Assembly: GCA_030530605.1 (NCBI GenBank)
Contig: JAUMUO010000003.1
Coordinates: 1-47,052, forward strand
Source of the DNA: Candidatus Saccharimonadota bacterium
GTDB lineage: Bacteria; Patescibacteriota; Saccharimonadia; Saccharimonadales; Saccharimonadaceae
DNA length: 47,052 bases
Direction: 5' to 3'
Every line of letters starts with the position of its first letter. Within the stretch, counting starts at the first letter, position 1. The translations under genes and the position numbers were made by a program. This document shows, piece by piece, positions 32,459 through 45,671 of the stretch. The notes below the pieces were generated by a model, which had not been told where the DNA came from, did not search any database, and saw nothing but the letters and a program-made list of their open reading frames with translations.

Positions 32459-33718
32459 TTATTTCAACAATCTTTTAGAACGAAGTTGGCGGTGATAAGT
32501 GATAGCGAAGCGGTGGGCTTCATCATCAATTCGGGAAATCAGGCGCGCAATATGGCTATCCGGTTTTAGAGGGACAAAGCGATAAGTTTCACCGTCTGGG
32601 ATAACAATGTTGACGGCAGCATTTTTAGAGTGGTCGCCAGATTTATCGCGCCCAATCACGGGGATGTCTTTTAGTAAATCTTTTACGGCAGAAAGTTGAC
32701 CGATGGCGCCGTCTAAAATAATCAGGTCTGGATATTCCCATTCTTGATGCTTTAATCTTCGCTCTAAAACTTCACGCATAGAGCCAGGGTCGTCGTTTTT
32801 CTGGGCACGGAGTTTGAACTTGCGATAGGCGGAGCGGTCTGAGACGCCGTTTACAAACACCACCATACTAGCCACTACATCGGTGCCGTGTTCATGAGAA
32901 ATATCATAGCCTTCAATTCTTCTGGGCGGATTCTTCAGGTTTAGTAATTTTTGAAAATCTGTGAGAGCGCGGTCTGAAGAAATATCCAAAAATTCTTTGT
33001 CGGAAAAAACAATTTTCTTTTTTAACTCCAAAAGGCCAAAGTATTGATTGCGGAGAGCTGCGGCACGCTCGTAATCTTCTTTTTCCGCGGCGGCTTCCAT
33101 TTCTTTCTTAAGCTCATTAATGAGTTTTTCGCGTCCACCTTCAAGATAGCGAATCAGTTTCCTGAGATTTTTCTTATACTCGGCAGGGGTGGTCTTCTGA
33201 ATTTCAATGCCCGGAGTGAGGCCGAGGTCGGTATCAAGAGTCTTTTTACCATCGTAGGGCTTGGTGTAATACGGGAAAACCCGTCTTAAAATCCGAAGGG
33301 CCTTTTCAACCGGAAGCTTGGCATAAAATGGACCGATATAAGTAGCCTTGTCATCTTGCGGAGTGCGAGTCATTGAAACATATGGCACCTCTGATTTCAT
33401 ATCGATTCGAACATAAGAAACGGTTTTATCGTCGCGAAGCAAGATATTCCATTTAGGCTTGTAGCGTTTAATCATCTCGGACTCCAAAAAGAGCGCGTCC
33501 ATCTCGGTATCAACCACTATCCAATCGGTATCATAAATTTCAGCCTTCAAGGCCTCGGTTTTTACATCTTTTAAGTCCTTGTGGAAGTATTGGCGGACGC
33601 GATTTTTGAGCACGGCGGCCTTGCCGACATAGATAATCTCACCTTCTTTGTTCTTATGAAAATAAACGCCCGGAGCGGACGGTAAGGTTTTTAGCTTAGC
33701 CTTAAGAGCTTCATTCAT
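32459..33718 (-). CDS. uvrC: excinuclease UvrC without HhH tail
   Basis: 419 aa against about 600 in most bacteria. Present: the GIY-YIG nuclease (APGVYFHKNKEGEIIYVGKA, residues ~14-34; 3' incision), a UVR motif that binds UvrB (INELKKEMEAAAEKEDYERAAALRN, ~203-228), and the RNase H-like endonuclease (GYDISHEHGTDVVASMVVFVNG, DLIILDGAIGQL; 5' incision). It stops after ITYHRQLRSKRLLK, where the tandem helix-hairpin-helix domain normally follows. Leaderless: TATGGTATAAT then 6 nt to ATG 33718. Role: nucleotide excision repair. Confidence 0.93.
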   Translation of the reverse strand: MNEALKAKLKTLPSAPGVYFHKNKEGEIIYVGKAAVLKNRVRQYFHKDLKDVKTEALKAEIYDTDWIVVDTEMDALFLESEMIKRYKPKWNILLRDDKTVSYVRIDMKSEVPYVSMTRTPQDDKATYIGPFYAKLPVEKALRILRRVFPYYTKPYDGKKTLDTDLGLTPGIEIQKTTPAEYKKNLRKLIRYLEGGREKLINELKKEMEAAAEKEDYERAAALRNQYFGLLELKKKIVFSDKEFLDISSDRALTDFQKLLNLKNPPRRIEGYDISHEHGTDVVASMVVFVNGVSDRSAYRKFKLRAQKNDDPGSMREVLERRLKHQEWEYPDLIILDGAIGQLSAVKDLLKDIPVIGRDKSGDHSKNAAVNIVIPDGETYRFVPLKPDSHIARLISRIDDEAHRFAITYHRQLRSKRLLK

Positions 33719-33734
33719 AAATATATTATACCAT

Positions 33735-33759
33735 AAAAAAGCCCCCTTATAGGGGGCTT
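33735..33759 (-). terminator. intrinsic terminator of 33764-34876
   Basis: AAGCCCCC-TATAA-GGGGGCTT then TTTT. The T-run abuts the uvrC promoter. Confidence 0.88.
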
Positions 33760-33763
33760 TAGA

Positions 33764-34876
33764 TTACTCGGCGGTTTGTAGCATAGAGAACAGACTCATC
33801 ACAGACTGAACGATTTTAACGACGTCGTTAGTCAAATCGGTGATTGGCTTGGCGCCAGCTGGGGCAGAGGTAGAGAACTCCTCAGAACCGTTCTCAATGC
33901 GAAGGTCGGCATCAACAGTGGTGTTGTCCTTGGACTCGCTGAGATAAATTCCCTTCAAATTATGGTCTTTATCAATATCTAGGAAGATAGTGCCGGAAAT
34001 TGAAGGAACCTTGTCCGCAGTAACAGTTTTGGTGGTGACCTTTTCGGAAGAACACTTATCCATCTCTTTGACTTGGTCGGAAGTGATATATTTGTTCCAG
34101 AAATCTACGAGTTTGTTGGTGTCAACAGTAGCTTCGTAAACATCACCGGTGAAGGAAGTAATACCCTTGTCGGACTTCTTGATATTTAGGAACTGGTGTT
34201 CTTTATAAGTGTCGGCGAGAGCGTTTCGGCCAGATTCGCCAGCAAGGGTGTTGGCAGTAGTGACGAAGCATTCATATTCATCGGCGAAGTTTTTATCTTT
34301 CATCCCAAGAGCTTCAAGAACTTCTGGGAGAGAGATGCGCCACCAATTAGAACTGACTTTAGCGGCCAGGCTCTTAACCTCGGAAACTATATTGGAAAGC
34401 GGGGCTACGCTTAGGTAATCTTTATATGTAGAAACAATGCTGTTTATAAAGGCGGTCAGGTCGGATGGCTTAATATAGATGACACCGTCTTTCTGAAGAA
34501 TACTATCAAAGCGGAAGACAAAATCACTCATACCGGTAGTCTTGATGGTTAGGGTGGCCGAAGAGGCGGCATCTAGATTATTGTTTTCACCGTCAATTTC
34601 AATGGTGATTTTAGCCTTGTTGCTTGCATTCGGCTCAATAACCGAAGCGACGGCAGTGGAAAGCTCTATCTTACCATTTATTTTATGGGCGGGAGCTTTA
34701 ATAGTTTTAGTAACAGCGTCAAGTGCGACATTTTCCGGACTGCTACCTTTGTTTAGAATAAGGAAGGCCGCTACGGCACCGCCAGCAACCACAATCGCGG
34801 AGATAATACCGATAATCAGGCCCTTCTTTGATTTTGGTGATTCTTCACCAGTCTTTTTCTCTTGTTCTTTTGCCAT
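33764..34876 (-). CDS. membrane-anchored extracytoplasmic protein, unknown
   Basis: 370 aa. TTGGAG is 6 nt before ATG 34876; a TTG four codons upstream is also in frame. Lys-rich cytoplasmic N-terminus (MAKEQEKKTGEESPKSKKG), one helix at about 20-41 (LIIGIISAIVVAGGAVAAFLI), then ~325 residues outside. The outer part alternates strands (HKINGKIELSTAV, ATLTIKTTGMSDFVFRFDSIL, GDVYEATVDTNKLVDFWNKYI) and has two Cys (EYECFV, MDKCSS) that may pair. It resembles in layout the lipoprotein-like beta-layer proteins of CPR envelopes, but no family is certain. Divergent from eno. Confidence 0.78.
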   Translation of the reverse strand: MAKEQEKKTGEESPKSKKGLIIGIISAIVVAGGAVAAFLILNKGSSPENVALDAVTKTIKAPAHKINGKIELSTAVASVIEPNASNKAKITIEIDGENNNLDAASSATLTIKTTGMSDFVFRFDSILQKDGVIYIKPSDLTAFINSIVSTYKDYLSVAPLSNIVSEVKSLAAKVSSNWWRISLPEVLEALGMKDKNFADEYECFVTTANTLAGESGRNALADTYKEHQFLNIKKSDKGITSFTGDVYEATVDTNKLVDFWNKYITSDQVKEMDKCSSEKVTTKTVTADKVPSISGTIFLDIDKDHNLKGIYLSESKDNTTVDADLRIENGSEEFSTSAPAGAKPITDLTNDVVKIVQSVMSLFSMLQTAE

Positions 34877-34961
34877 GTTTAACTCCAATTAATGTTAATT
34901 CTATAATAGCATGTCTTTTGATTTTATGGCAGACTTTTTTCGCTTATGCTATAATTAAAGT

Positions 34962-39301
<4,340 letters not shown>

Positions 39302-39321
<20 letters not shown>

Positions 39322-40174
39322 GCTCAAGTCTTTCAATGCGTTTTTCAATCGGTGGGTGGGTGCTGAAAAGATTTGAGAAGAAACCTTTTTTCATAGGCTC
39401 GTTGATATAAAGCGCCTCGGTGGCGGCGTTTTGGCGGCGCATCGGCTGGGCGTGAGTTTCTAGTTTTTTCAGCGCGGCAATCATACCCTCCGGGTAACGA
39501 GTGATGTTGACGGCCGATGCGTCCGCCAAATACTCGCGCTCGCGCGAGACAGCCATCTGAGCGATGGCCGCCGCCACCGGCGCCAGGATAGCGGTAATTA
39601 GAACTACAACGAAGCCGATTGGGCTGCGGTCGTCGTCTTTATCGCCAAGATAGAACATCCGCAGGCCGAGGTCCGACAAGAGACCAACTAAACAAACTAG
39701 CCCGAAGGTGATACAAGACACTCTAATGTCATAATTTTTAACGTGGGAAATCTCGTGTGCCATCACGGCGGTGAGTTCTTTTTCATCCATAATATCTAGC
39801 AAACCCGTTGTAGCGGCTACAACAGCGTGTTTAGGGTCGCGACCGGTAGCAAAAGCATTGGGGGCTTTGTCGTCTATAATGTAGACTTTCGGCATCGGCA
39901 GGCCGGCGGTTAAAGTAAGATTTTCTACGGTGTTATATAATTTAGGGTTGTCTTTTTTCTGAATCTCGCGAGCACCAGTCATCGCCACGGCGAGCGAAGC
40001 CGAAGCGAAGTATTGGACTACGGCATAAACGAGCGCAATAAGAATAACCCAAAAAGAAACCATCCAGCTGTTCATCGCCCAAGCAAAAATCGCGCCGAGC
40101 AGGCCGATGAAAATAATGAAGCCAATCATAATGAGCACGGTTTTTCTTTTGTTGGCAGCAATTTGCTTGTACAT
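39302..40174 (-). CDS. htpX: HtpX-like membrane zinc metalloprotease
   Basis: 290 aa. AAAGGAG is 4 nt before ATG 40174. Two N-terminal helices (about 13-55), the zinc site HEISH in AVMAHEISHVKNYDI (~141), two further helices, then Glu in SREREYLADASAVNITRYPEG as third ligand, and the FSTHPPIEKRIERLE end typical of the M48B family. It degrades misfolded membrane proteins. Operon with lemA, a pairing seen in many bacteria. Confidence 0.95.
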
Positions 40175-40188
40175 AAAACTCCTTTAGT

Positions 40189-40208
40189 GGAGCCCCCGAA
40201 GGGGCTCC
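40189..40208. other. intercistronic hairpin lemA-htpX
   Basis: GGAGCCCC-CGAA-GGGGCTCC, 8 bp. No U-run follows toward htpX, so it is probably an mRNA-stability or processing hairpin or a partial attenuator. Confidence 0.55.
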
Positions 40209-40213
40209 GGATT

Positions 40214-40783
40214 CTAGAACGAAACCTCTGGGGCTTTTTCAATCTTAGCTTTTTCACTTTCAGCGACTTCGTAATACTCACGGGTCTTGAAGCGGTGGAA
40301 GAGGATGTTGGCTGGGAACATCTTGATTTTAGCGTTGATTTCCTTGACGCCGGCATTGTAGAAGCGGCGAGCAGCCTGGATTTTGTCCTCGGTATCACCA
40401 AGTTGAGACATTAATTGCTTGAAGTTCTCGTTGGCCTTTAGTTCTGGGTAAGCCTCTGAGATGGCCATAAGGCGAGAAAGAGCGCCGGTAAGGCTCTGGT
40501 CGGCCTCGGCAGTGCTTTTGACACTTTTTGCGCCCATCATTTTAGCGCGAGCTTCAGAAACCTCCTTAATCGCGGCGGTTTCGTGCTTGGCATAACCCTT
40601 GACGGTCTCAACCAAATTTGGAATTAAATCGGCGCGATATTTAAGCTGGACCGTGATATCAGACCAAGCTTCATCCACGCGCTCGTTGGTGCGAACTAAA
40701 GTATTATAAAGCCCAAGGATGTAGATGGCTAGAATAACTACAAGCCCAATAGCTACTAGTAAAATTACTATTCCTGCTGACAT
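40214..40783 (-). CDS. lemA: LemA family protein
   Basis: 189 aa, typical length. AGGAG is 6 nt before ATG 40783. One N-terminal helix (IVILLVAIGLVVILAIYILGLYN) with a short outside tail, then a helical-bundle domain: LVRTNERVDEAWSDITVQLKYRADLIPNLVETVKGYA is the LemA signature. The C-terminus is helical and charged. Function is not settled; often linked to HtpX and envelope stress. Confidence 0.95.
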   Translation of the reverse strand: MSAGIVILLVAIGLVVILAIYILGLYNTLVRTNERVDEAWSDITVQLKYRADLIPNLVETVKGYAKHETAAIKEVSEARAKMMGAKSVKSTAEADQSLTGALSRLMAISEAYPELKANENFKQLMSQLGDTEDKIQAARRFYNAGVKEINAKIKMFPANILFHRFKTREYYEVAESEKAKIEKAPEVSF

Positions 40784-40846
40784 AAAATTCTCCTATTTAT
40801 TCGTATATCTATTATACACCAAACAGAAGAATTTTGGTATAATTAT

Positions 40847-41740
40847 ATGGTGAAATTAAAAGAGCCCTCTGTCTGTAAAATTACCAAAACTCAGATTTTT
40901 GAGGCTCCGTTTGTAGCAAATGTGGCAATTTCTGGGGACTGGCATATTTCCCCAATTGTCTCTCAAAGTCAATATGAAATGTTAAGGTCGGCTTTTACCG
41001 AAATACAACCGGAGTTAATTATTTTACAGGGTGATTTGATGGACAGCCCAGATCAGTTCAAAAATCCAGAAAGTGTTCAGAAACTATATGAGTGGTTCTC
41101 AATGTGTATGTCCTTTGCGCCTACCGTTATGGTGCTAGGCTCGCACGATTTTATTGAACCAAAAAAATATGGTCGCATAGATGAAAACGCAGTTTTGAAC
41201 TGGCAAAAGATTTGTTCCGACACTGGCGTAAGGCTCCTTAATAATGAGTGGTTTTCTACCCAACATATTCGGGTGTTCGGGATGGCTCAGGGGCCAGATT
41301 ATTGTTTGACGCCAGAGGGCAAACACAAAAATAACCCCAAAGTTTTTGAGAAACAACTTGGAGAATTGACTTTTAATACCGCTTTGGATAAAGCGAATTG
41401 GTTTGTGGCGCACGCCCCAGATATGACCAAGAAGGCCGAGCAGATTTTAGCTGAAAAATTTGATGTGGCTTCGTTTGGGCATACTCACGGTGGTTGTCTG
41501 CCACTTGGCATAGACACTCTAGTAGATAAATCTGGCGGGCACGGCGGGATTATTTCCCCAACTAAGCGTCCTCTTCCTAGCAACGTGCGAGGCGTAAAGA
41601 AAATCGATAAAATGGTTAGAATTATTAATTCGGGGATGGTGGCCACCCAAAATTGCGCTCCTCGGGCTACTCAATATCTTAATTTTGCCAAAGCAGCTGA
41701 GATTAATTTTGTTCAAATTGGTACTAGAAAACCGGCTTAG
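40847..41740 (+). CDS. calcineurin-like metallophosphoesterase
   Basis: 297 aa. Five-motif metal site: SGDWH (~30), LQGDLMD (~63), VLGSHDF (~98; His in place of the usual Asn in GNHE), AHAP (His, ~186) and FGHTHGG (~209). It probably hydrolyses a phosphodiester or phosphomonoester; substrate unknown. TATAAT ends only 3 nt before the ATG but 6 nt before the GTG that is the second codon (40850). By the spacing rule of the other genes in this window, the leaderless start may be that GTG. Confidence 0.9.
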   Translation: MVKLKEPSVCKITKTQIFEAPFVANVAISGDWHISPIVSQSQYEMLRSAFTEIQPELIILQGDLMDSPDQFKNPESVQKLYEWFSMCMSFAPTVMVLGSHDFIEPKKYGRIDENAVLNWQKICSDTGVRLLNNEWFSTQHIRVFGMAQGPDYCLTPEGKHKNNPKVFEKQLGELTFNTALDKANWFVAHAPDMTKKAEQILAEKFDVASFGHTHGGCLPLGIDTLVDKSGGHGGIISPTKRPLPSNVRGVKKIDKMVRIINSGMVATQNCAPRATQYLNFAKAAEINFVQIGTRKPA

Positions 41741-41771
41741 TTTGAATTATAATTAGAAAAAGGAGTTTTTT

Positions 41772-42533
41772 ATGTTTAATCTAGATGGAAAAGTTGCAGT
41801 TGTAACCGGCGCGAGTAGCGGTCTTGGCAAACAAATGGCAAGAGCTTTGGCTCGCCAGGGGGCGAATTTAGTAATTTTGGCCCGACGCTACGAAAGGCTG
41901 GAAGAATTTAAGCCCGAGCTTGAGAAACTCGGTGCGAAAAAAGTTTTACCGATTAAGTGTGATGTCACTTCTTCTGACGACATTAATAACGCTGCTGAGA
42001 TGGCTGAGAAAGAGTTTGGGAGAGTTGATATTCTCTTGAACTGTGCTGGTTCTTCTAAAGACAAAGGTGTGACTGAGATGACCGACGAGGAGTGGGACTT
42101 TACTATCGCCACCGACGAGACTTCAGTTTTCAAGATGACCAGAGCGTTTGCAAAAATTATGAAGAAAAATCACTACGGGCGAATTATTAACATCGCTTCT
42201 ATGTATGGTTTGGTCGGTAATACTGAAATCCCAACTATCGCTTACCATACTTCCAAAGGTGCTGTTGTAAACTTTACAAGGGCTGTAGCAGCAGAGTTAG
42301 CGCTTGACGGAATTACTTGTAATGCAATTTGCCCCGGATATTTTTACACTGAACTTACTACCGCGGTACTAGACACCGATAGATTCCAGGAATTTGCCAA
42401 GCACTCCGTGCCAATGCAGAGATACGGCAAAGAGGGCGAGCTTGATGCGGCCTTGATTTTCCTTGCTTCAGAAGAAGCATCCTATGTCACCGGCGTAATT
42501 CTTCCGGTAGACGGCGGTTATACCTGTATTTAA
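41772..42533 (+). CDS. short-chain dehydrogenase/reductase (FabG-like)
   Basis: 253 aa. AAAAAGGAG is 6 nt before ATG 41772, with a TATAAT box about 25 nt upstream. Classical SDR: TGASSGLGKQMA cofactor loop, CDVTS (adenine pocket), LLNCAGSS, catalytic Ser in NIASMYG (~142), YHTSKGAV (Tyr and Lys, ~157/161) and the PVDGGYTCI end. The Arg-rich region after the second strand (ARRYERLEE) suggests NADP preference. Could be a 3-oxoacyl-ACP reductase or a sugar or polyol dehydrogenase; no pathway genes adjoin. Its stop overlaps the opposite gene by 4 nt. Confidence 0.92.
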   Translation: MFNLDGKVAVVTGASSGLGKQMARALARQGANLVILARRYERLEEFKPELEKLGAKKVLPIKCDVTSSDDINNAAEMAEKEFGRVDILLNCAGSSKDKGVTEMTDEEWDFTIATDETSVFKMTRAFAKIMKKNHYGRIINIASMYGLVGNTEIPTIAYHTSKGAVVNFTRAVAAELALDGITCNAICPGYFYTELTTAVLDTDRFQEFAKHSVPMQRYGKEGELDAALIFLASEEASYVTGVILPVDGGYTCI

Positions 42534-43121
42534 TTGTAGCGCTTGTCGCAAATATAAAGCCAAATGTTGGTGGAGCCACAAAAGATAAAGACAATACCGT
42601 GAAGGGTGGTGGTGAAGATGTTGGCTTCGGCGCCACCAACGATACCATAAATCAAACCATATAATATGCAGATGATGCTAGCCCCGACGAAGGTCCTTCT
42701 GAACGCTAGGTGGTGACTCTCGGTACGGATGGAGTGGATGAGGTTTTTAGTACCGTCTATAATCGTAGTGGCACAGACGATAACCCGGTCTACGCCAATA
42801 CGAAAATCAGCATTAAAGATTAGGAAACCACAATAAATCAAGAGACCAATAATTATGATAACAATAATTCCTCGCTCTATTCGATTCCAAATAGTTTTTT
42901 CGCCGCGAAGGACATTGACTAGCCACTCTAAGGCAAAAGCATAGGCCATCAGAATGCTGAAGGCGATAAAGAATGGGAACAAGCTCATCGCAAAAATCAT
43001 AGCAAGACCTTCAGCGATGAGGAAGGTACCAAAGAACAGGTTGCTTCCAGCAACAGTTTTTAGGACTTTAATAAAGCCGTCGATCATCTTGTCTCTGGTC
43101 TGATGTGTCTGCTGTTCCATG
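42530..43121 (-). CDS. DUF308-like membrane protein 2
   Basis: About 196 aa. Start at ATG 43121 is set by TATGCTATAAT followed by 6 nt; the longer frame would run through tRNA-adjacent sequence and the promoter. Six helices (about 23-42, 46-66, 79-98, 104-118, 140-160, 165-187). Layout as the DUF308 protein at 25562, with weaker sequence similarity (NLIHSIRTESHH between pairs). Function unknown. Confidence 0.78.
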
Positions 43122-43201
43122 GTACTATTATAGCATAAAAAATGGAGGTGCCGATAGCCCCTTGGGACGCTACAGCACCGAGAAAATTTCTTTAGAAATT
43201 T

Positions 43202-43275
43202 TGGAGGTGCCGACCGGAATTGAACCGGTGTACGCGGTTTTGCAGACCGCTGCGTAACCACTCCGCCACAGCACC
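43202..43275 (-). tRNA. tRNA-Cys (GCA)
   Basis: Acceptor GGTGCTG/CGGCACC, anticodon stem-loop GCGGT-CTGCAAA-ACCGC, T-loop TTCAATT, discriminator T and encoded CCA. 5 nt after tRNA-Leu(TAA), same transcript. Confidence 0.95.
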
Positions 43276-43280
43276 ATGTG

Positions 43281-43367
43281 TGGTGCCCAAGATGGGACTC
43301 GAACCCATAATCCGGTAAAGGAAGCGGATTTTAAGTCCACCGCGTATACCAATTCCGCCACTTGGGC
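43281..43367 (-). tRNA. tRNA-Leu (TAA)
   Basis: Class II with a long variable arm. Acceptor GCCCAAG/CTTGGGC, anticodon stem-loop GTGGA-CTTAAAA-TCCGC, T-loop TTCGAGT, encoded CCA. Promoter TATGGTATAAT ends 10 nt before the 5' end. Confidence 0.95.
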
Positions 43368-43399
43368 ACCTATCATTATTATACCATAGAGAAAAGTGA

Positions 43400-43424
43400 A
43401 AAGCCACCTAAAAAAGGTGGCTTT
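43400..43424 (-). terminator. intrinsic terminator of upp
   Basis: AAAGCCACC / GGTGGCTTT stem with a 7-nt loop, then TTCACTTTTC on the minus strand. Confidence 0.8.
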
Positions 43425-43427
43425 GAA

Positions 43428-44156
43428 CTATTTGGTTCCGAAAAGTCTGTCGCCGGCGTCGCCGAGACCCGGGACAATGTAACCATCTTCGTTCAGGCCT
43501 TTGTCCAAGCACCCGGCATAGATTTCCACGTCCGGATGGTTTTTCTGGATGCGATCAACACCCTGGGGTGCAGCAATAATACACATAACCGTGATACTCT
43601 TACAGCCAATATCCTTCATATACTGAATCGCAGCATCGGCAGAGCCACCAGTTGCCAGCATCGGGTCAAGGATAAAGGCTGCCCGTTCCTCCATATCGGA
43701 GGGATGCTTTTTGAAGTACCATACCGGTTCCTTCGTTTCTTCATTGCGGTACATACCAAGATGAGCTACGCGAGACTTCGGGACTACACGCTTGACGGCC
43801 CCAGCCATGCCAAGGCCAGCCCTCAAAATCGGCACAATCACCAATTTTTTACCGGCTATTCTTCTGCCCACAGTCGTGCAAATCGGAGTCTCCACTATGT
43901 AATCTTCCATCTCAAGCTTCTGCATTGCTTCACAACAAATGAGCGTAGCAACCTCCTCTACCAAACACCCAAATTCCGTGCAGTTGACATTCAAATCGCG
44001 CATCATACTGATCTTGTGTGTAATCAATGGGTGCCAGCTTAAAATATGCGTGCCGTGGGCGATTTGTACTTTCTGGTAGCCAACAATCAAGGAATTTTCA
44101 TGCTTCTCAATCTCGGCCCTTTTCTCTTCGGTCAGCTCTTCATTTGGACTTTTCAT
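43428..44156 (-). CDS. upp: uracil phosphoribosyltransferase
   Basis: About 242 aa from ATG 44156, 10 nt after AAAGGGGG; a TTG at 44165 lies 9 nt after AGGAG and is an alternative. It salvages uracil to UMP using PRPP. The PRPP-binding loop is FILDPMLATGGSADAA, the N-terminal part of the fold is GKKLVIVPILRAGLGM, and the uracil-binding flap ends in YIVPGLGDAGDRLFGT. It is ~30 residues longer than Escherichia coli Upp at the N-terminus (KSPNEELTEEKRAEIEKHEN). The leader carries two promoters and an attenuator-like hairpin. Confidence 0.95.
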   Translation of the reverse strand: MKSPNEELTEEKRAEIEKHENSLIVGYQKVQIAHGTHILSWHPLITHKISMMRDLNVNCTEFGCLVEEVATLICCEAMQKLEMEDYIVETPICTTVGRRIAGKKLVIVPILRAGLGMAGAVKRVVPKSRVAHLGMYRNEETKEPVWYFKKHPSDMEERAAFILDPMLATGGSADAAIQYMKDIGCKSITVMCIIAAPQGVDRIQKNHPDVEIYAGCLDKGLNEDGYIVPGLGDAGDRLFGTK

Positions 44157-44165
44157 TAAAACCAA

Positions 44166-44356
44166 TCCCCCTTTCTCCTGTTAATGTACGGTCCACCAGT
44201 TACTGCGGTATATTATACTAGTATTTTTAAGATTTTGCAAGTCTTGCTCCCTAAAAAATGTGGCTCCTCGCAGAAGCCGCATTTCCGTGGTCGGATGTCT
44301 CTCAACTTCATCCGATTTCTGTTTTAATTTTACCACAAGCAGAAAAACTTTGTCAA
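44166..44356 (-). promoter_or_regulatory. two-promoter upp leader with attenuator hairpin
   Basis: P1: TTGACA (44356-44351), 18 nt, TAAAAT (44332-44327, preceded by TGG). P2: TTGCAA (44240-44235), 17 nt, TATAAT (44217-44212). Between them, on the P1 transcript, are a 7-bp hairpin TCGGATG/CATCCGA (44315-44291) and an 8-pair hairpin with one mismatch ending in T6 (44282-44253), which reads as an intrinsic terminator. P1 transcripts that stop there would be about 68 nt. The loop reads TTCTGCGAGG, close to the PyrR-site core TCCnGnGAGG known from Firmicutes. Confidence 0.6.
44253..44320 (-). ncRNA. putative ~68-nt leader RNA upstream of upp
   Basis: Bounded by P1 (TTGACA-18-TAAAAT) and the T6 terminator. 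Two hairpins, no ORF with an SD. Either an attenuated leader or an independent small RNA. Inferred from promoter plus terminator only. Confidence 0.45.
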
Positions 44357-44486
44357 GATTGATTTTTGTACAATTTTATGTTTAGTTTTACACAGGCTCT
44401 AACAGAGAAAAACCGAACACTTTTACCTTGACAAATTCTAGAATTATTCTTTGGACATAAGTAGTGTTATTTGCTATAATCTAAGT

Positions 44487-45671
44487 ATGAATAGAGTGCC
44501 GCTCGCGGAGCGGATGCGTCCGCAAAGTTTAGATGAGGTAATTGGCCAAGATGATATTATCGGCGAGGGCAAGATTTTGACGGAAATCGTCAAAAAGGGC
44601 GAGCCTGTAAACTTAATCTTTTGGGGCCCTCCGGGCACTGGCAAGACTACCTTAGCGAGAATTCTAGCCAAAGAATACAAGGCCGATTTTATTGAGATTT
44701 CCGCAGTGACTTCTGGCAAGAAAGACATTGAGGCAGTGGTGGAGCGAGCCAAACAAAATTGGAATTTACAGGTCAGAACGGTGCTGTTTGTGGATGAGAT
44801 TCACCGTTTCAATAAGGCCCAGCAAGATGCGTTCTTGCCACACGTGGAGTCTGGGTTGATTATCTTAATTGGTGCTACCACTGAAAACCCTTCCTTTGAA
44901 GTTATTTCCCCGCTTTTGTCACGTTCGCGAGTAGTGATAGTAAAATACCTTTCTAAAGATGATATTTTGAAAGTAATTGACCGGGCCTTAAAAGCCGAAA
45001 AGGCTAGCCGAAAAATTGATAAAAAGGCCAAGGATTATCTGGCAGAACTTTCCGGTGGCGACGCTAGGAGCGCACTGGGCGATTTAGAACTGGCATTATC
45101 TCTAGCGGGATCTGGTAAAATCACTATTGATATTGTAAAAGAGGCAGCAGGGCGAAAAGTGCCGGGTTATGATAAGGCTGGGGATGGTCACTATGACAAC
45201 ATTTCGGCTTTTATTAAGTCGATGCGGGGCGGGGATGTGGATGCAGCGCTTTATTACCTGGCGAGGATGGTGGAAGCCGGCGAAGACCCCAAGTTTATCG
45301 CTCGGCGAATGGTGATTTTCGCCTCGGAGGATATTGGGCTGGCTGGAAATGGTGGCCTTCCTATGGCTGTGGCCTGTTTTGAGGCGGTAGAACGGATTGG
45401 AATGCCAGAATCGGGCTTGATTTTAGCCCACACCGTGGTGGCGCTCACAAAGTCCAAGAAATCTCGCGCCACTACTGATGCCTGGTACAAGGCGAAGGAT
45501 CTCGCTCATAAGTCAATGGGGCTACCGGTGCCGATTCACCTGCGCAATGCCCCAACAAAGCTAATGAAGGATTTAGGATTTGGCAAGGGTCAAAAATGGG
45601 AGGCAGGCTTTCATCTTGATAAGCCCTACCTCCCGGACGAGATTTCAGGGGAAAAGATTTTTAAGGATTAG
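44487..45671 (+). CDS. rarA: replication-associated recombination protein RarA (MgsA)
   Basis: 394 aa. AAA+ ATPase: PLAERMRPQSLDEVIGQDD, Walker A GPPGTGKTT, Walker B LFVDEIHRF, sensor 1 IGATTENPSF, sensor 2 GGDARSALGDLE, then the RarA-specific C-terminal tetramerisation domain (RMVIFASEDIGLAG, PMAVACFEAVERIGMPE, PIHLRNAPTKLMKDLGFG). Acts at stalled forks. TGCTATAAT then 6 nt to ATG 44487, leaderless; the in-frame ATG 12 codons earlier lies upstream of the promoter. Tail overlaps 45661 by 11 nt. Confidence 0.96.
   Translation: MNRVPLAERMRPQSLDEVIGQDDIIGEGKILTEIVKKGEPVNLIFWGPPGTGKTTLARILAKEYKADFIEISAVTSGKKDIEAVVERAKQNWNLQVRTVLFVDEIHRFNKAQQDAFLPHVESGLIILIGATTENPSFEVISPLLSRSRVVIVKYLSKDDILKVIDRALKAEKASRKIDKKAKDYLAELSGGDARSALGDLELALSLAGSGKITIDIVKEAAGRKVPGYDKAGDGHYDNISAFIKSMRGGDVDAALYYLARMVEAGEDPKFIARRMVIFASEDIGLAGNGGLPMAVACFEAVERIGMPESGLILAHTVVALTKSKKSRATTDAWYKAKDLAHKSMGLPVPIHLRNAPTKLMKDLGFGKGQKWEAGFHLDKPYLPDEISGEKIFKD

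Noticed and set aside
43170-43407. Two overlapping 68-71-codon minus frames
   Set aside because: They run straight through tRNA-Cys and tRNA-Leu(TAA); the protein-like text (for example AEWLRSGLQNR) is the well-known misreading of tRNA genes.
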